Of a stretch of 64,000 nucleotides of DNA, positions 34,352-41,323 are shown in pieces. Below the pieces are notes generated by a model. The model ran no database searches, had not been told where the DNA came from, and was given only the letters and a program-made list of their open reading frames with translations. Each line of letters starts with the position of its first letter. Position 1 is the stretch's first letter. Position numbers and translations under genes: made by a program. Origin of the DNA: Porticoccus litoralis (GTDB lineage: Bacteria > Pseudomonadota > Gammaproteobacteria > Pseudomonadales > Porticoccaceae); assembly GCF_030676955.1 (NCBI RefSeq), contig NZ_JAUUUU010000003.1:62001-126000 (forward strand), in the 5' to 3' direction.

Positions 34352-35018
34352 CTGCAATTGCCTCGTCACTCACCAGTTTGCCCTGCTGAAGATGCAGCTG
34401 GCGTCGATTCATACGGGTGATCAGATCCACATCATGTGTAGCGACCAGCACCGTGACGCCCAGCTCACCAAATTGTCTGAACAGCGTCATAATTTCCGCT
34501 GATAGCTCCGGGTCCAGGTTTCCCGTCGGCTCATCGGCCAGCAGTATGCGTGGCTTATGCACCACCGCTCGAGCGATTCCCACCCGCTGCTGTTCTCCAC
34601 CAGACAGAGCTATCGGGTTATGTTTTTCCTTGTTCAGCAGGCCGACTTTGTCCAATGCAGCACGCACCCGCCGCCCGACTTCACGGGGCTGGTAACCGGA
34701 TACCTGCAGGGGTAAGGCAACGTTATCAAAGACATTGCGATCGAACAGCAGTTGGTGGTTTTGAAAAACAACACCTACCCGTCGACGGTAGTAGGGAATC
34801 TGGCTGCGGTGAAGCCTGCCAAGGTTTTTACCATTGATCAGCAGCTGACCCTGGGTAGGACGCTCCATCAACATGATCAGCTTCAGCAGGGTACTTTTAC
34901 CAGCACCTGAATGGCCGGTAAGAAATGCCATTTCCCCGGCATCCATGTGCAGACTGAGACCACTGAGCGCTTCCTGGGCTGTGGGGTAACGCTTGCTGAC
35001 CTTGTCAAAGTGGATCAT
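34338..35018 (-). CDS. ftsE: Cell division ATP-binding protein FtsE
   Basis: ATPase of the FtsEX complex at the division septum. The 226-residue ABC protein has Walker A LTGHSGAGKSTLLKL near residue 36, Q-loop FQNHQLLFDRNVFDNV, signature LSGGEQQRVGIARAVVHKP near 138, Walker B RILLADEPTGNLDPE and the H-loop VATHDVDLI. It starts 15 bases after ftsY and overlaps ftsX. Confidence 0.97.
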   Translation of the reverse strand: MIHFDKVSKRYPTAQEALSGLSLHMDAGEMAFLTGHSGAGKSTLLKLIMLMERPTQGQLLINGKNLGRLHRSQIPYYRRRVGVVFQNHQLLFDRNVFDNVALPLQVSGYQPREVGRRVRAALDKVGLLNKEKHNPIALSGGEQQRVGIARAVVHKPRILLADEPTGNLDPELSAEIMTLFRQFGELGVTVLVATHDVDLITRMNRRQLHLQQGKLVSDEAIADVSR

Positions 35019-35033
35019 ACAGGGAGTGCTACC

Positions 35034-36131
35034 TCAATCGCTTCTGCTCAGCAGTGCCTGAACATATTCCTGGGCATCGAAAGGCTGCAGGTCATCAATA
35101 CCTTCACCGAGCCCCACAAAACGTATCGGCACGCCAAAGCGCTTGCAAAGAGAGAAAATAATGCCACCCTTGGCCGTGCCATCCAGCTTCGTCAACGCCA
35201 CACCGCTGACATCCACCGCGTCCTGAAATTGCTGCATCTGGTTCATGGCATTCTGCCCGGTCCCGGCATCCAGCACCAGCAGCACTTCGTGGGGAGCGGA
35301 ATCGTCCAGTTTGGCCATGACTCGCTTAACTTTTTTTAACTCATCCATCAGATTGCTTTTGGTGTGCAAGCGCCCGGCCGTGTCTGCAATCAGAATATCC
35401 ACATTGCGCGACTGTGCCGCCTGAATGCCATCAAAAATAACCGAGGCACTGTCGGCGCCGGTATGCTGGGCAATCACCGGTACCCGGTTACGCTCACCCC
35501 ATGCCTGAAGCTGTTCAACGGCAGCTGCGCGGAAGGTATCTCCCGCCGCCAGCATCACAGACTTGCCCTGTGACTGGAAACGGCGGGCCAACTTGCCAAT
35601 GGTAGTGGTTTTACCAACACCATTAACCCCCACCACCAGAATCACGTAGGGACGTTTTTGTGTATCCAGCACCAGCGGCTGTTCACAAGCCTTCAGCTTT
35701 TCCACCATGGCGTTCTGCAATGCAGCCACCAGCGCTCGGCTGTGGGACAGCTCGCGGCGCTGCACCCGCTCGGACAGGTCACGAATGATCTCGACCGTGG
35801 TTTCAATGCCCACATCCGCCATCAATAGCAGGGTTTCAAGCTCTTCCAGCAGCTCATCATCAATCTCACGGTCCCCGAGAAACAGATTGCCGAGGCTACG
35901 GCTGGTTTTGGACAATGCCTGGCGAAAACGATCCCGCAAACGGGTCTTTGTCATGGCTGAAATCTCAGCGTTCTCAGACGGCACAGGTGTCTCGGAAACT
36001 GGCTCCAGCTGGGTTGCCGCTGGTGCACTCCCGGAAACACCGGGCTTTTGCCCGCGAATACGCTGCAGGAAGGAAAGCTTTTCCTGGCCCGAAAGGTTGT
36101 TTTCGTGGTTGTTTGATTCAGAATCCGACAT
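35034..36131 (-). CDS. ftsY: Signal recognition particle receptor FtsY
   Basis: SRP receptor GTPase that delivers ribosome-nascent chain complexes to the Sec translocon. The 365-residue protein has a short charged N-terminal A domain (residues 1-70), the N domain (about 75-150, GNLFLGDREIDDELLEELETLLLMADVG) and the G domain with VVGVNGVGKTTTIGKLA near 168, AGDTFRAAAVEQL, VDILIADTAGRLHTKSNL and TKLDGTAKGG. It is the first gene of the ftsY-ftsE-ftsX run and divergent from rsmD. Confidence 0.97.
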   Translation of the reverse strand: MSDSESNNHENNLSGQEKLSFLQRIRGQKPGVSGSAPAATQLEPVSETPVPSENAEISAMTKTRLRDRFRQALSKTSRSLGNLFLGDREIDDELLEELETLLLMADVGIETTVEIIRDLSERVQRRELSHSRALVAALQNAMVEKLKACEQPLVLDTQKRPYVILVVGVNGVGKTTTIGKLARRFQSQGKSVMLAAGDTFRAAAVEQLQAWGERNRVPVIAQHTGADSASVIFDGIQAAQSRNVDILIADTAGRLHTKSNLMDELKKVKRVMAKLDDSAPHEVLLVLDAGTGQNAMNQMQQFQDAVDVSGVALTKLDGTAKGGIIFSLCKRFGVPIRFVGLGEGIDDLQPFDAQEYVQALLSRSD

Positions 36132-36190
36132 CAGTTTTCTCAGTGGTCATGCGGCGGTGTATGCTAGCACTATAAGGAGCCAGCCCGATT

Positions 36191-36805
36191 TTGAAACACC
36201 ACCAACGTTCAACATCATCACCCTCCGGACGCAGGGCTGCAGGTCAGCTGCGTATTATCGGTGGCCAGTGGCGCGGGCGCAAACTCCGTTTTAATGAAGT
36301 GGCCGGTTTGCGCCCTACGGGTGACCGCATACGCGAAACCCTGTTCAACTGGCTAGCTCCTGTGATTGCCAGCGCCCACTGCCTGGATCTATTTGCTGGC
36401 TCGGGCGCCCTCGGCTTGGAGGCCCTATCCCGTGGCGCGGCCAGTGTCACCATGATTGAAAAACACCCGGTGGCCGTTTCCGCATTGCGGGACAACTGCC
36501 AGTTATTGCAGGCGGAAGGGGCCGATATACTGGCAACAGATGCCATCGGCTGGCTGGAAAGCGCACGACCGGAAACGCCTTACGATATTATCTTTCTGGA
36601 CCCGCCATTTGATGCCGACCTGCTGGAGCCCTGCCTGAAGCTGCTTTTCAAACAGGACTTTCTGGCCAAAGGGGCCTACCTGTATATGGAAACCGATCGC
36701 CAGCAATCACCGCCTGCCATACCGGCGACACTAGCTCTGCTAAAAGAAAAAACCGCCGGACACGTGAATTATCGACTATACCGCTTATTTGAGAATATTG
36801 ATTAA
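36191..36805 (+). CDS. rsmD: 16S rRNA m2G966 methyltransferase
   Basis: Methylates N2 of G966 in 16S rRNA. The 204-residue protein shows the RsmD motif chain: LRIIGGQWRGRKLRF, GLRPTGDRIRETLFNWL, CLDLFAGSGALGLEALSRGA (SAM site) and the catalytic YDIIFLDPPFDADLLE. The start is TTG 36191 with AGGAG 12-16 bases upstream; the family fold begins at about residue 15, so a slightly later start cannot be excluded. rsmD is divergent from ftsY and followed by coaD, as in many gammaproteobacteria. Confidence 0.93.
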   Translation: MKHHQRSTSSPSGRRAAGQLRIIGGQWRGRKLRFNEVAGLRPTGDRIRETLFNWLAPVIASAHCLDLFAGSGALGLEALSRGAASVTMIEKHPVAVSALRDNCQLLQAEGADILATDAIGWLESARPETPYDIIFLDPPFDADLLEPCLKLLFKQDFLAKGAYLYMETDRQQSPPAIPATLALLKEKTAGHVNYRLYRLFENID

Positions 36806-36846
36806 AACGTTTACCATGCCCGCCCCATTCAGAGCGAAGAACCACT

Positions 36847-37329
36847 GTGAAAACAATTATTTACCCAGGCACCTTTGACCCCATTACCAATGGCCATATC
36901 GATTTGGTTGAGCGTGCCAGCAAGTTGTTTCACCATGTTATTGTTGCCATTGCCAGCAGTGAGCGCAAAGGTCCGACCTTTGATCTGGAAGAGCGTATTG
37001 ATCTCGCAAAACAGGCTTTGTCACACCTGGACAACGTGGAAGTTCTCGGCTTTGACTATCTACTGGTTAACTTCGTCAAGGATTGTCGAGGGGACGCTAT
37101 CCTGAGGGGACTGAGAGCGGTATCCGATTTTGAATACGAGTTTCAGCTGGCCAATATGAACCGCGCCCTGGAACCGAATATTGAAAGTATCTTTCTCACA
37201 CCGTCGGAAAAGCTTTCCTACCTGTCTTCGTCGTTGGTCAAGGAAATTGCGTCACTGGGCGGCGATATCGATGCGTTTGTCCACCCTACGGTCAGGGAAG
37301 CACTGCACCGCAAGTTTGGTAGATCCTGA
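36847..37329 (+). CDS. coaD: Phosphopantetheine adenylyltransferase
   Basis: Fourth step of coenzyme A synthesis: adenylation of 4'-phosphopantetheine. The 160-residue protein has the nucleotidyltransferase motif YPGTFDPITNGHIDLVERA at 6-24, ILRGLRAVSDFEYEFQLANMN near 90 and YLSSSLVKEIASLGGD near 124. It uses a GTG start. Its stop codon touches the stop of convergent mutM without a gap. Another CoA gene, coaBC, lies 3 kb downstream. Confidence 0.96.
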   Translation: MKTIIYPGTFDPITNGHIDLVERASKLFHHVIVAIASSERKGPTFDLEERIDLAKQALSHLDNVEVLGFDYLLVNFVKDCRGDAILRGLRAVSDFEYEFQLANMNRALEPNIESIFLTPSEKLSYLSSSLVKEIASLGGDIDAFVHPTVREALHRKFGRS

Positions 37330-38145
37330 TTAACGCTGACAGTCAGGGCAATACACCGTAGAACGCTGACCCTGGCGAATTTCTTTCAACAAAGTACCGC
37401 ACTTCAGACAGGATTCACCGGCGCGCCCATAAACGTAGAGCTCCTGCTTGAAATAACCGGGCTTGCCATCACCCCCGACAAAATCACGAAGGGTTGTCCC
37501 ACCCTGCTCTATGGCACTGGCCAGCACTCGTTTGACCTGCTCGACCAGTTCCACATAACGCACCCTTGAAACTTTGCCGGCACCCAATGTGGGGCGTATG
37601 CCCGCATGAAAAAGGGACTCGTTGGCGTATATATTGCCCACACCCACAACAATCTTACTGTCCATAATGAACTGTTTGACGGGCACTTTTCTTCCCCGCG
37701 AGAGCCGGTAGAGATGGTCACCGCAAAAGGCGTCGTCAAAAGGCTCCGGTCCGAGGTGATGTAACAGCGGGTGCTCTTCAGGGAGACCCTCCAACCACTG
37801 AATCGTGCCAAAACGGCGTGGGTCGCTGTAGCGCAACACGGTACCATCAACAAAATTGATATCCACGTGATCGTGCTTTCCCACCGGCGTGCCGGCTGTA
37901 ACGATGCGCAAATTACCGGACATACCCAAATGGATCATCAAGTGCCCACTGGCAAAGCGGAACAACATGTATTTACCGCGCTGGCGACCTTCCAGCAAGG
38001 TCTGTCCGACCAGCAATGAGGACAACCCCTCCGTGACCGGCCATCGCAACCGGGGCTCCCGGACGCTAACCGAGGCAACCTGCTTTCCCAGTATATGAGG
38101 ACTAACCCCGCGCAGGGTTACGACAACTTCCGGCAGTTCCGGCAT
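37330..38145 (-). CDS. mutM: Formamidopyrimidine-DNA glycosylase
   Basis: Bifunctional glycosylase/AP lyase that removes 8-oxoguanine and formamidopyrimidines from DNA. The 271-residue protein begins PELPEV with the catalytic N-terminal proline and glutamate, has the conserved lysine in GKYMLFRF, the helix-two-turn-helix region VGNIYANESLFHAGIRP, and a C-terminal zinc finger with cysteine pairs CLKC and CPDC. One oddity is VV where most members have an ET pair directly after PELPEV. Convergent with coaD. Confidence 0.96.
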   Translation of the reverse strand: MPELPEVVVTLRGVSPHILGKQVASVSVREPRLRWPVTEGLSSLLVGQTLLEGRQRGKYMLFRFASGHLMIHLGMSGNLRIVTAGTPVGKHDHVDINFVDGTVLRYSDPRRFGTIQWLEGLPEEHPLLHHLGPEPFDDAFCGDHLYRLSRGRKVPVKQFIMDSKIVVGVGNIYANESLFHAGIRPTLGAGKVSRVRYVELVEQVKRVLASAIEQGGTTLRDFVGGDGKPGYFKQELYVYGRAGESCLKCGTLLKEIRQGQRSTVYCPDCQR

Positions 38146-38240
38146 AGATTACTCCCGCCATCAGGTAGCGCAAAAAAAACTCTGGCATACTAATGCACCC
38201 TTCACCCGAGGGCACCCCGTTTGTACTTTACAGGTAGCTT

Positions 38241-38657
38241 GTGGCCATGGCATTGGGACGTCGAAAAATTACCGATGAACCGGCGGAAATCGATATGACG
38301 CCGATGCTGGACGTTGTTTTTATTCTATTGATTTTCTTCGTCGTCACAGCCACCTTTGTGCGTGAAACAGGCATCGGCTTGCAACAGACAGCACAAACTG
38401 ATCAGCCACCACCGAAAGAGTTGAAGCTTGCCACGCAAACCTTTCAGATCGCCGAAGACAATAGCATCTGGCTGGAGGGACGGCGTATCGATATTCGCTC
38501 GGTACGAGCCAACGTAGAACGGGCGCACGCGGAAAATCCCCGCTTGCAGGTGGTGATTGAAGCTCATCCCAAGGCCAGGACAGCCTCGTTTGTCATTATT
38601 TCAGATCAGGCTCGGGAAGCCGGTGTCAACGACATCGCTCTCACCACGATGCCTTAA
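38241..38657 (+). CDS. ExbD/TolR-family biopolymer transport protein (orphan)
   Basis: A 138-residue inner-membrane stator protein of the ExbD/TolR family. The N-terminus is cytosolic, one membrane segment follows with the proton-path aspartate (IDMTPMLDVVFILLIFFVV, D near residue 24), then a periplasmic domain (about 60-138). The GTG at 38241 has CAGG six bases before it; ATG 38247 is the alternative. There is no exbB, tonB or tolQ neighbour, so the partner must be encoded elsewhere. It may serve a TonB system or another proton-driven machine. Confidence 0.87.
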   Translation: MAMALGRRKITDEPAEIDMTPMLDVVFILLIFFVVTATFVRETGIGLQQTAQTDQPPPKELKLATQTFQIAEDNSIWLEGRRIDIRSVRANVERAHAENPRLQVVIEAHPKARTASFVIISDQAREAGVNDIALTTMP

Positions 38658-38704
38658 CCGGTCTTCTGCGGCTCATAATCATTCACCGTCTTTTACTCCG
38701 CCAC

Positions 38705-38735
38705 AAAAAAGCCCCGAACTAGTCGGGGCTTTTTT
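38705..38735. terminator. Terminator between exbD-like gene and rpmG
   Basis: A 13-bp perfect stem, AAAAAAGCCCCGA (38705-38717) and TCGGGGCTTTTTT (38723-38735), with a 5-base loop. It is suited to end rpmBG on the minus strand and the exbD-like gene on the plus strand. Confidence 0.93.
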
Positions 38736-38767
38736 AGTGATTGAACGCCTAAGCGTGGAAGCGGAAC

Positions 38768-38935
38768 TTACTTGATTTTCGCTTCTTTGTAAGGAACGTG
38801 CTTGCGAACCACCGGGTCGTACTTGCTGAACTCCAGCTTCTCGGGCTGGGTACGCTTGTTCTTGGTGGTGGTGTAGTAGTGACCTGTACCGGCACTGGAA
38901 ACCAGTTTGATTTTGTCTCGATTTGACTTGGCCAT
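38768..38935 (-). CDS. rpmG: 50S ribosomal protein L33
   Basis: A 55-residue ribosomal protein read from MAKSNRDKIKLVSSAGTGHY to KHVPYKEAKIK. This form has no CxxC zinc pairs, so it is the zinc-independent type. AAGGAG precedes the ATG by six bases. It lies 11 bases after rpmB; the pair is conserved across bacteria, usually near coaBC/radC as here. Confidence 0.97.
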   Translation of the reverse strand: MAKSNRDKIKLVSSAGTGHYYTTTKNKRTQPEKLEFSKYDPVVRKHVPYKEAKIK

Positions 38936-38946
38936 GTTAGCGCTCC

Positions 38947-39183
38947 TTAAATCTTGTCACCGCGCTTGCGGATATCCGCCAGCACTTGGTCGATACCCAC
39001 TTTGTCGATGATGCGCATGCCTTTGGAAGACAGACGAAGTTTGACAAAACGCTTCTCGCTTTCAACCCAGAAACGGTGAGTGTGCAGGTTTGGTTCAAAC
39101 CGGCGGCGAGTTCTGTTTTTGGCGTGGGAAACGTTGTTTCCGGTCATCGGCTTTTTGCCGGTGACTTGACATACTTTAGACAT
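38947..39183 (-). CDS. rpmB: 50S ribosomal protein L28
   Basis: A 78-residue ribosomal protein beginning MSKVCQVTGKKPMTGNNVSH, with the conserved KNRTRRRFEPNLHTHRFW and RLSSKGMRIIDKVG. The start at 39183 has GAGG eight to eleven bases upstream, and an upstream in-frame extension is disregarded. First gene of rpmBG, with a well-formed sigma-70 promoter at 39285-39313 and a GC hairpin in the roughly 95-base leader. Confidence 0.97.
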   Translation of the reverse strand: MSKVCQVTGKKPMTGNNVSHAKNRTRRRFEPNLHTHRFWVESEKRFVKLRLSSKGMRIIDKVGIDQVLADIRKRGDKI

Positions 39184-39256
39184 TGTTTTGCCTCTGCTAA
39201 CTGGCGCCACCGATCTCTAGCGAGCGCACATAAATTCTGACTTTTGCTGTCGACCT

Positions 39257-39272
39257 GCGGGGACACCCCCGC
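39257..39272 (-). other. GC-rich hairpin in the rpmB 5' leader
   Basis: GCGGGG and CCCCGC (39257-39262 and 39267-39272) form a perfect 6-bp stem with a 4-base loop, a few bases after the expected transcript start. It could stabilise the mRNA or take part in autogenous control; no known L28 leader motif is claimed. Confidence 0.5.
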
Positions 39273-39284
39273 GAAGAGCCGCGT

Positions 39285-39313
39285 TTTATACCAGAAGGGC
39301 CACCCTAAATCAA
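39285..39313 (-). promoter_or_regulatory. Sigma-70 promoter of rpmB-rpmG
   Basis: On the minus strand TTGATT (complement of 39308-39313) and TATAAA (complement of 39285-39290) are separated by exactly 17 bases. Transcription would start near 39278, giving a leader of about 95 bases. Confidence 0.8.
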
Positions 39314-39349
39314 ACAAATTTGCCGAAAAAGCACCCAAGTCAAAGGCTT

Positions 39350-40024
39350 TTAAAGGTGCCCTCGCTCTGCCAAAGAGACTGAATAACCGGCACCGACCAC
39401 CAGATGATCCAGCACCCGCACATCTATCAGCGCCAGAGCATCCTGCAACCGCCGGGTAATCTGGCGGTCTGCCTCACTGGGCTCAGCAACTCCGGAGGGG
39501 TGATTGTGGGCAAAAATCAGCGCTGCAGCATTGTGATGCAATGCCCGCTGCACCACCTCCCGCGGATGCACGCTGGCACCATCAATTGTCCCGAAAAACA
39601 GTTTTTCCCAGGCGATCAACCGATGCTGGGCATCCAGAAAAAGGGCACCGAAAACTTCCTGTCGGCACGACCGCAATTCAGCCTGCAGGAATTCCGCAAC
39701 CCGTGATGGGCTGTTCATTACGTGCTCACGCTGCAGACGCTCACCGAGGTGACGCTTGGCCAACTCCATTACGGCCTGCAATTGCACGTACTTGGCTTCG
39801 CCCAGACCACGGGCACGACAAAAGCGGGTTTTGTCCGCCGACAGCAAGGCATTCAGGTTGCCAAACTCATCCAGCAGCATCCGCGCCAGATCCACTGCCG
39901 ACAAGCCAACGCACCCCGTGCGCAGAAAAATAGCCAGCAGTTCGGCATCGGAAAGCGCGTCCGCCCCCCGGGTCAACAATTTTTCCCGGGGACGTTCGCC
40001 CTCCGGCCAATCGCGAATCGACAT
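39350..40024 (-). CDS. radC: RadC family JAB-domain protein
   Basis: A 224-residue RadC/YicR family protein. An N-terminal helix-hairpin-helix part (residues about 1-100, LLTRGADALSDAELLAIFLRTG) is followed by a JAB/MPN metal domain with HNHPSG and the family start of the domain SCRQEVFGALFLDAQHRL. The old assignment to DNA repair is doubtful; the biochemical role is unknown. Divergent from coaBC and upstream of rpmBG, the usual place in gammaproteobacteria. Confidence 0.95.
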   Translation of the reverse strand: MSIRDWPEGERPREKLLTRGADALSDAELLAIFLRTGCVGLSAVDLARMLLDEFGNLNALLSADKTRFCRARGLGEAKYVQLQAVMELAKRHLGERLQREHVMNSPSRVAEFLQAELRSCRQEVFGALFLDAQHRLIAWEKLFFGTIDGASVHPREVVQRALHHNAAALIFAHNHPSGVAEPSEADRQITRRLQDALALIDVRVLDHLVVGAGYSVSLAERGHL

Positions 40025-40120
40025 AACACCTCCCTGTGTTTCCGATTATGTGAGCCCTGACTACGCAAACCCTGCTCGCGATGTTATCTTAGCCCCCTCG
40101 GCACGACTATGGGTAACTTC

Positions 40121-41323
40121 ATGCTGTCATTGGCAAACAAACGGATTCTGTTGGGTGTTACCGGCGGCATTGCCGCTTACAAAAGCGCTGAGATCATCCG
40201 CCGTCTGCAGGATGCCGGGTCAGATGTTCAGGTTGTTATGACACCGGCTGCCACCGAATTCATCACGCCGCTGACCCTACAAGCACTATCAGGCCATCCG
40301 GTTCACCTGGAGCTGCTGGATACCGAGGCAGAGGCCGCCATGGGGCATATCCAGTTATCTCGTTGGGCTGATGCTGTTTTGATCGCTCCCGCCAGCGCCG
40401 ACTTTATTGCCAAGCTGGCCAATGGGCAGGCGGATGACCTGCTGTCCACCCTCTGTCTCGCCTCCCGCTCACCACTGGCCATAGCGCCTGCCATGAATCA
40501 GGGCATGTGGCGCAACCCGGCAACCCAGGCAAATCTTGAGCGCCTGCGCGGTCGCGGAGTCCATATTTTCGGTCCAGCAGAAGGCAGCCAGGCCTGCGGG
40601 GATATTGGTCCAGGTCGCATGAGCGAACCCGAAGATATTGCCGAGCTGATGGCAGATATCTTTGAGACCGGAGCTCTGGCGGGTAAGAAAGTGGTCATTA
40701 CAGCCGGTCCCACCCGGGAAGCCATTGATCCCGTGCGCTATATCAGCAACCACAGCTCAGGAAAAATGGGCTATGCACTGGCCGAAGCTGCTGCTGAAGC
40801 CGGCGCAGAGACCATTCTGATCAGTGGTCCTGTGAGCCTGACACCACCAGATCGCGTACGAACAATCGCTGTGACCAGTGCCCAGGAAATGTATGAGGCG
40901 GCGCTGCATGAAGCAGACGGCAGCGAGCTGTTTATCGCTTCTGCTGCCGTCGCCGATTACCGGCCGGTGCAAACCTCGCAGCAAAAGATTAAAAAAGATG
41001 CCGCAGAAATGACCATTGAGCTGGTCAAGAACCCGGACATTGTCAGCGCCGTCGCCGCATTAGCAAACCGGCCCTTTACCGTGGGTTTTGCTGCTGAAAC
41101 CGCCAACCTGGAAAACTATGCCCGCGGCAAACTGGAAAGAAAAAATCTGGACTTGGTGATTGCCAATGACGTTTCTGACCGCACCATCGGGTTTAACAGT
41201 GACGATAACGAAGTACTGGTGGTCGAGATGAATACCTCGGAAGCCATCCCGAAAATCAACAAATCCATTCTGGCTCGCCAGTTGATTGCCAAAATTGCTG
41301 AAATGACTAATCCGACAAAATGA
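40121..41323 (+). CDS. coaBC: Bifunctional phosphopantothenoylcysteine decarboxylase/synthase
   Basis: Joins phosphopantothenate to cysteine and decarboxylates the product to phosphopantetheine. The flavin-binding CoaC half (about 1-180) shows RILLGVTGGIAAYKSAE, the MNQGMWRNPATQANL segment and the GRMSEP motif. The CoaB half (about 185-400) begins VVITAGPTREAIDPVRYISN and includes FIASAAVADYRP and KNPDIV. ATG 40121 gives the family-like start LSLANKRILLG; ATG 40109 is in frame too. Its stop overlaps the next gene by four bases (ATGA). In related genomes dut usually lies here, but it is absent. Confidence 0.96.
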   Translation: MLSLANKRILLGVTGGIAAYKSAEIIRRLQDAGSDVQVVMTPAATEFITPLTLQALSGHPVHLELLDTEAEAAMGHIQLSRWADAVLIAPASADFIAKLANGQADDLLSTLCLASRSPLAIAPAMNQGMWRNPATQANLERLRGRGVHIFGPAEGSQACGDIGPGRMSEPEDIAELMADIFETGALAGKKVVITAGPTREAIDPVRYISNHSSGKMGYALAEAAAEAGAETILISGPVSLTPPDRVRTIAVTSAQEMYEAALHEADGSELFIASAAVADYRPVQTSQQKIKKDAAEMTIELVKNPDIVSAVAALANRPFTVGFAAETANLENYARGKLERKNLDLVIANDVSDRTIGFNSDDNEVLVVEMNTSEAIPKINKSILARQLIAKIAEMTNPTK

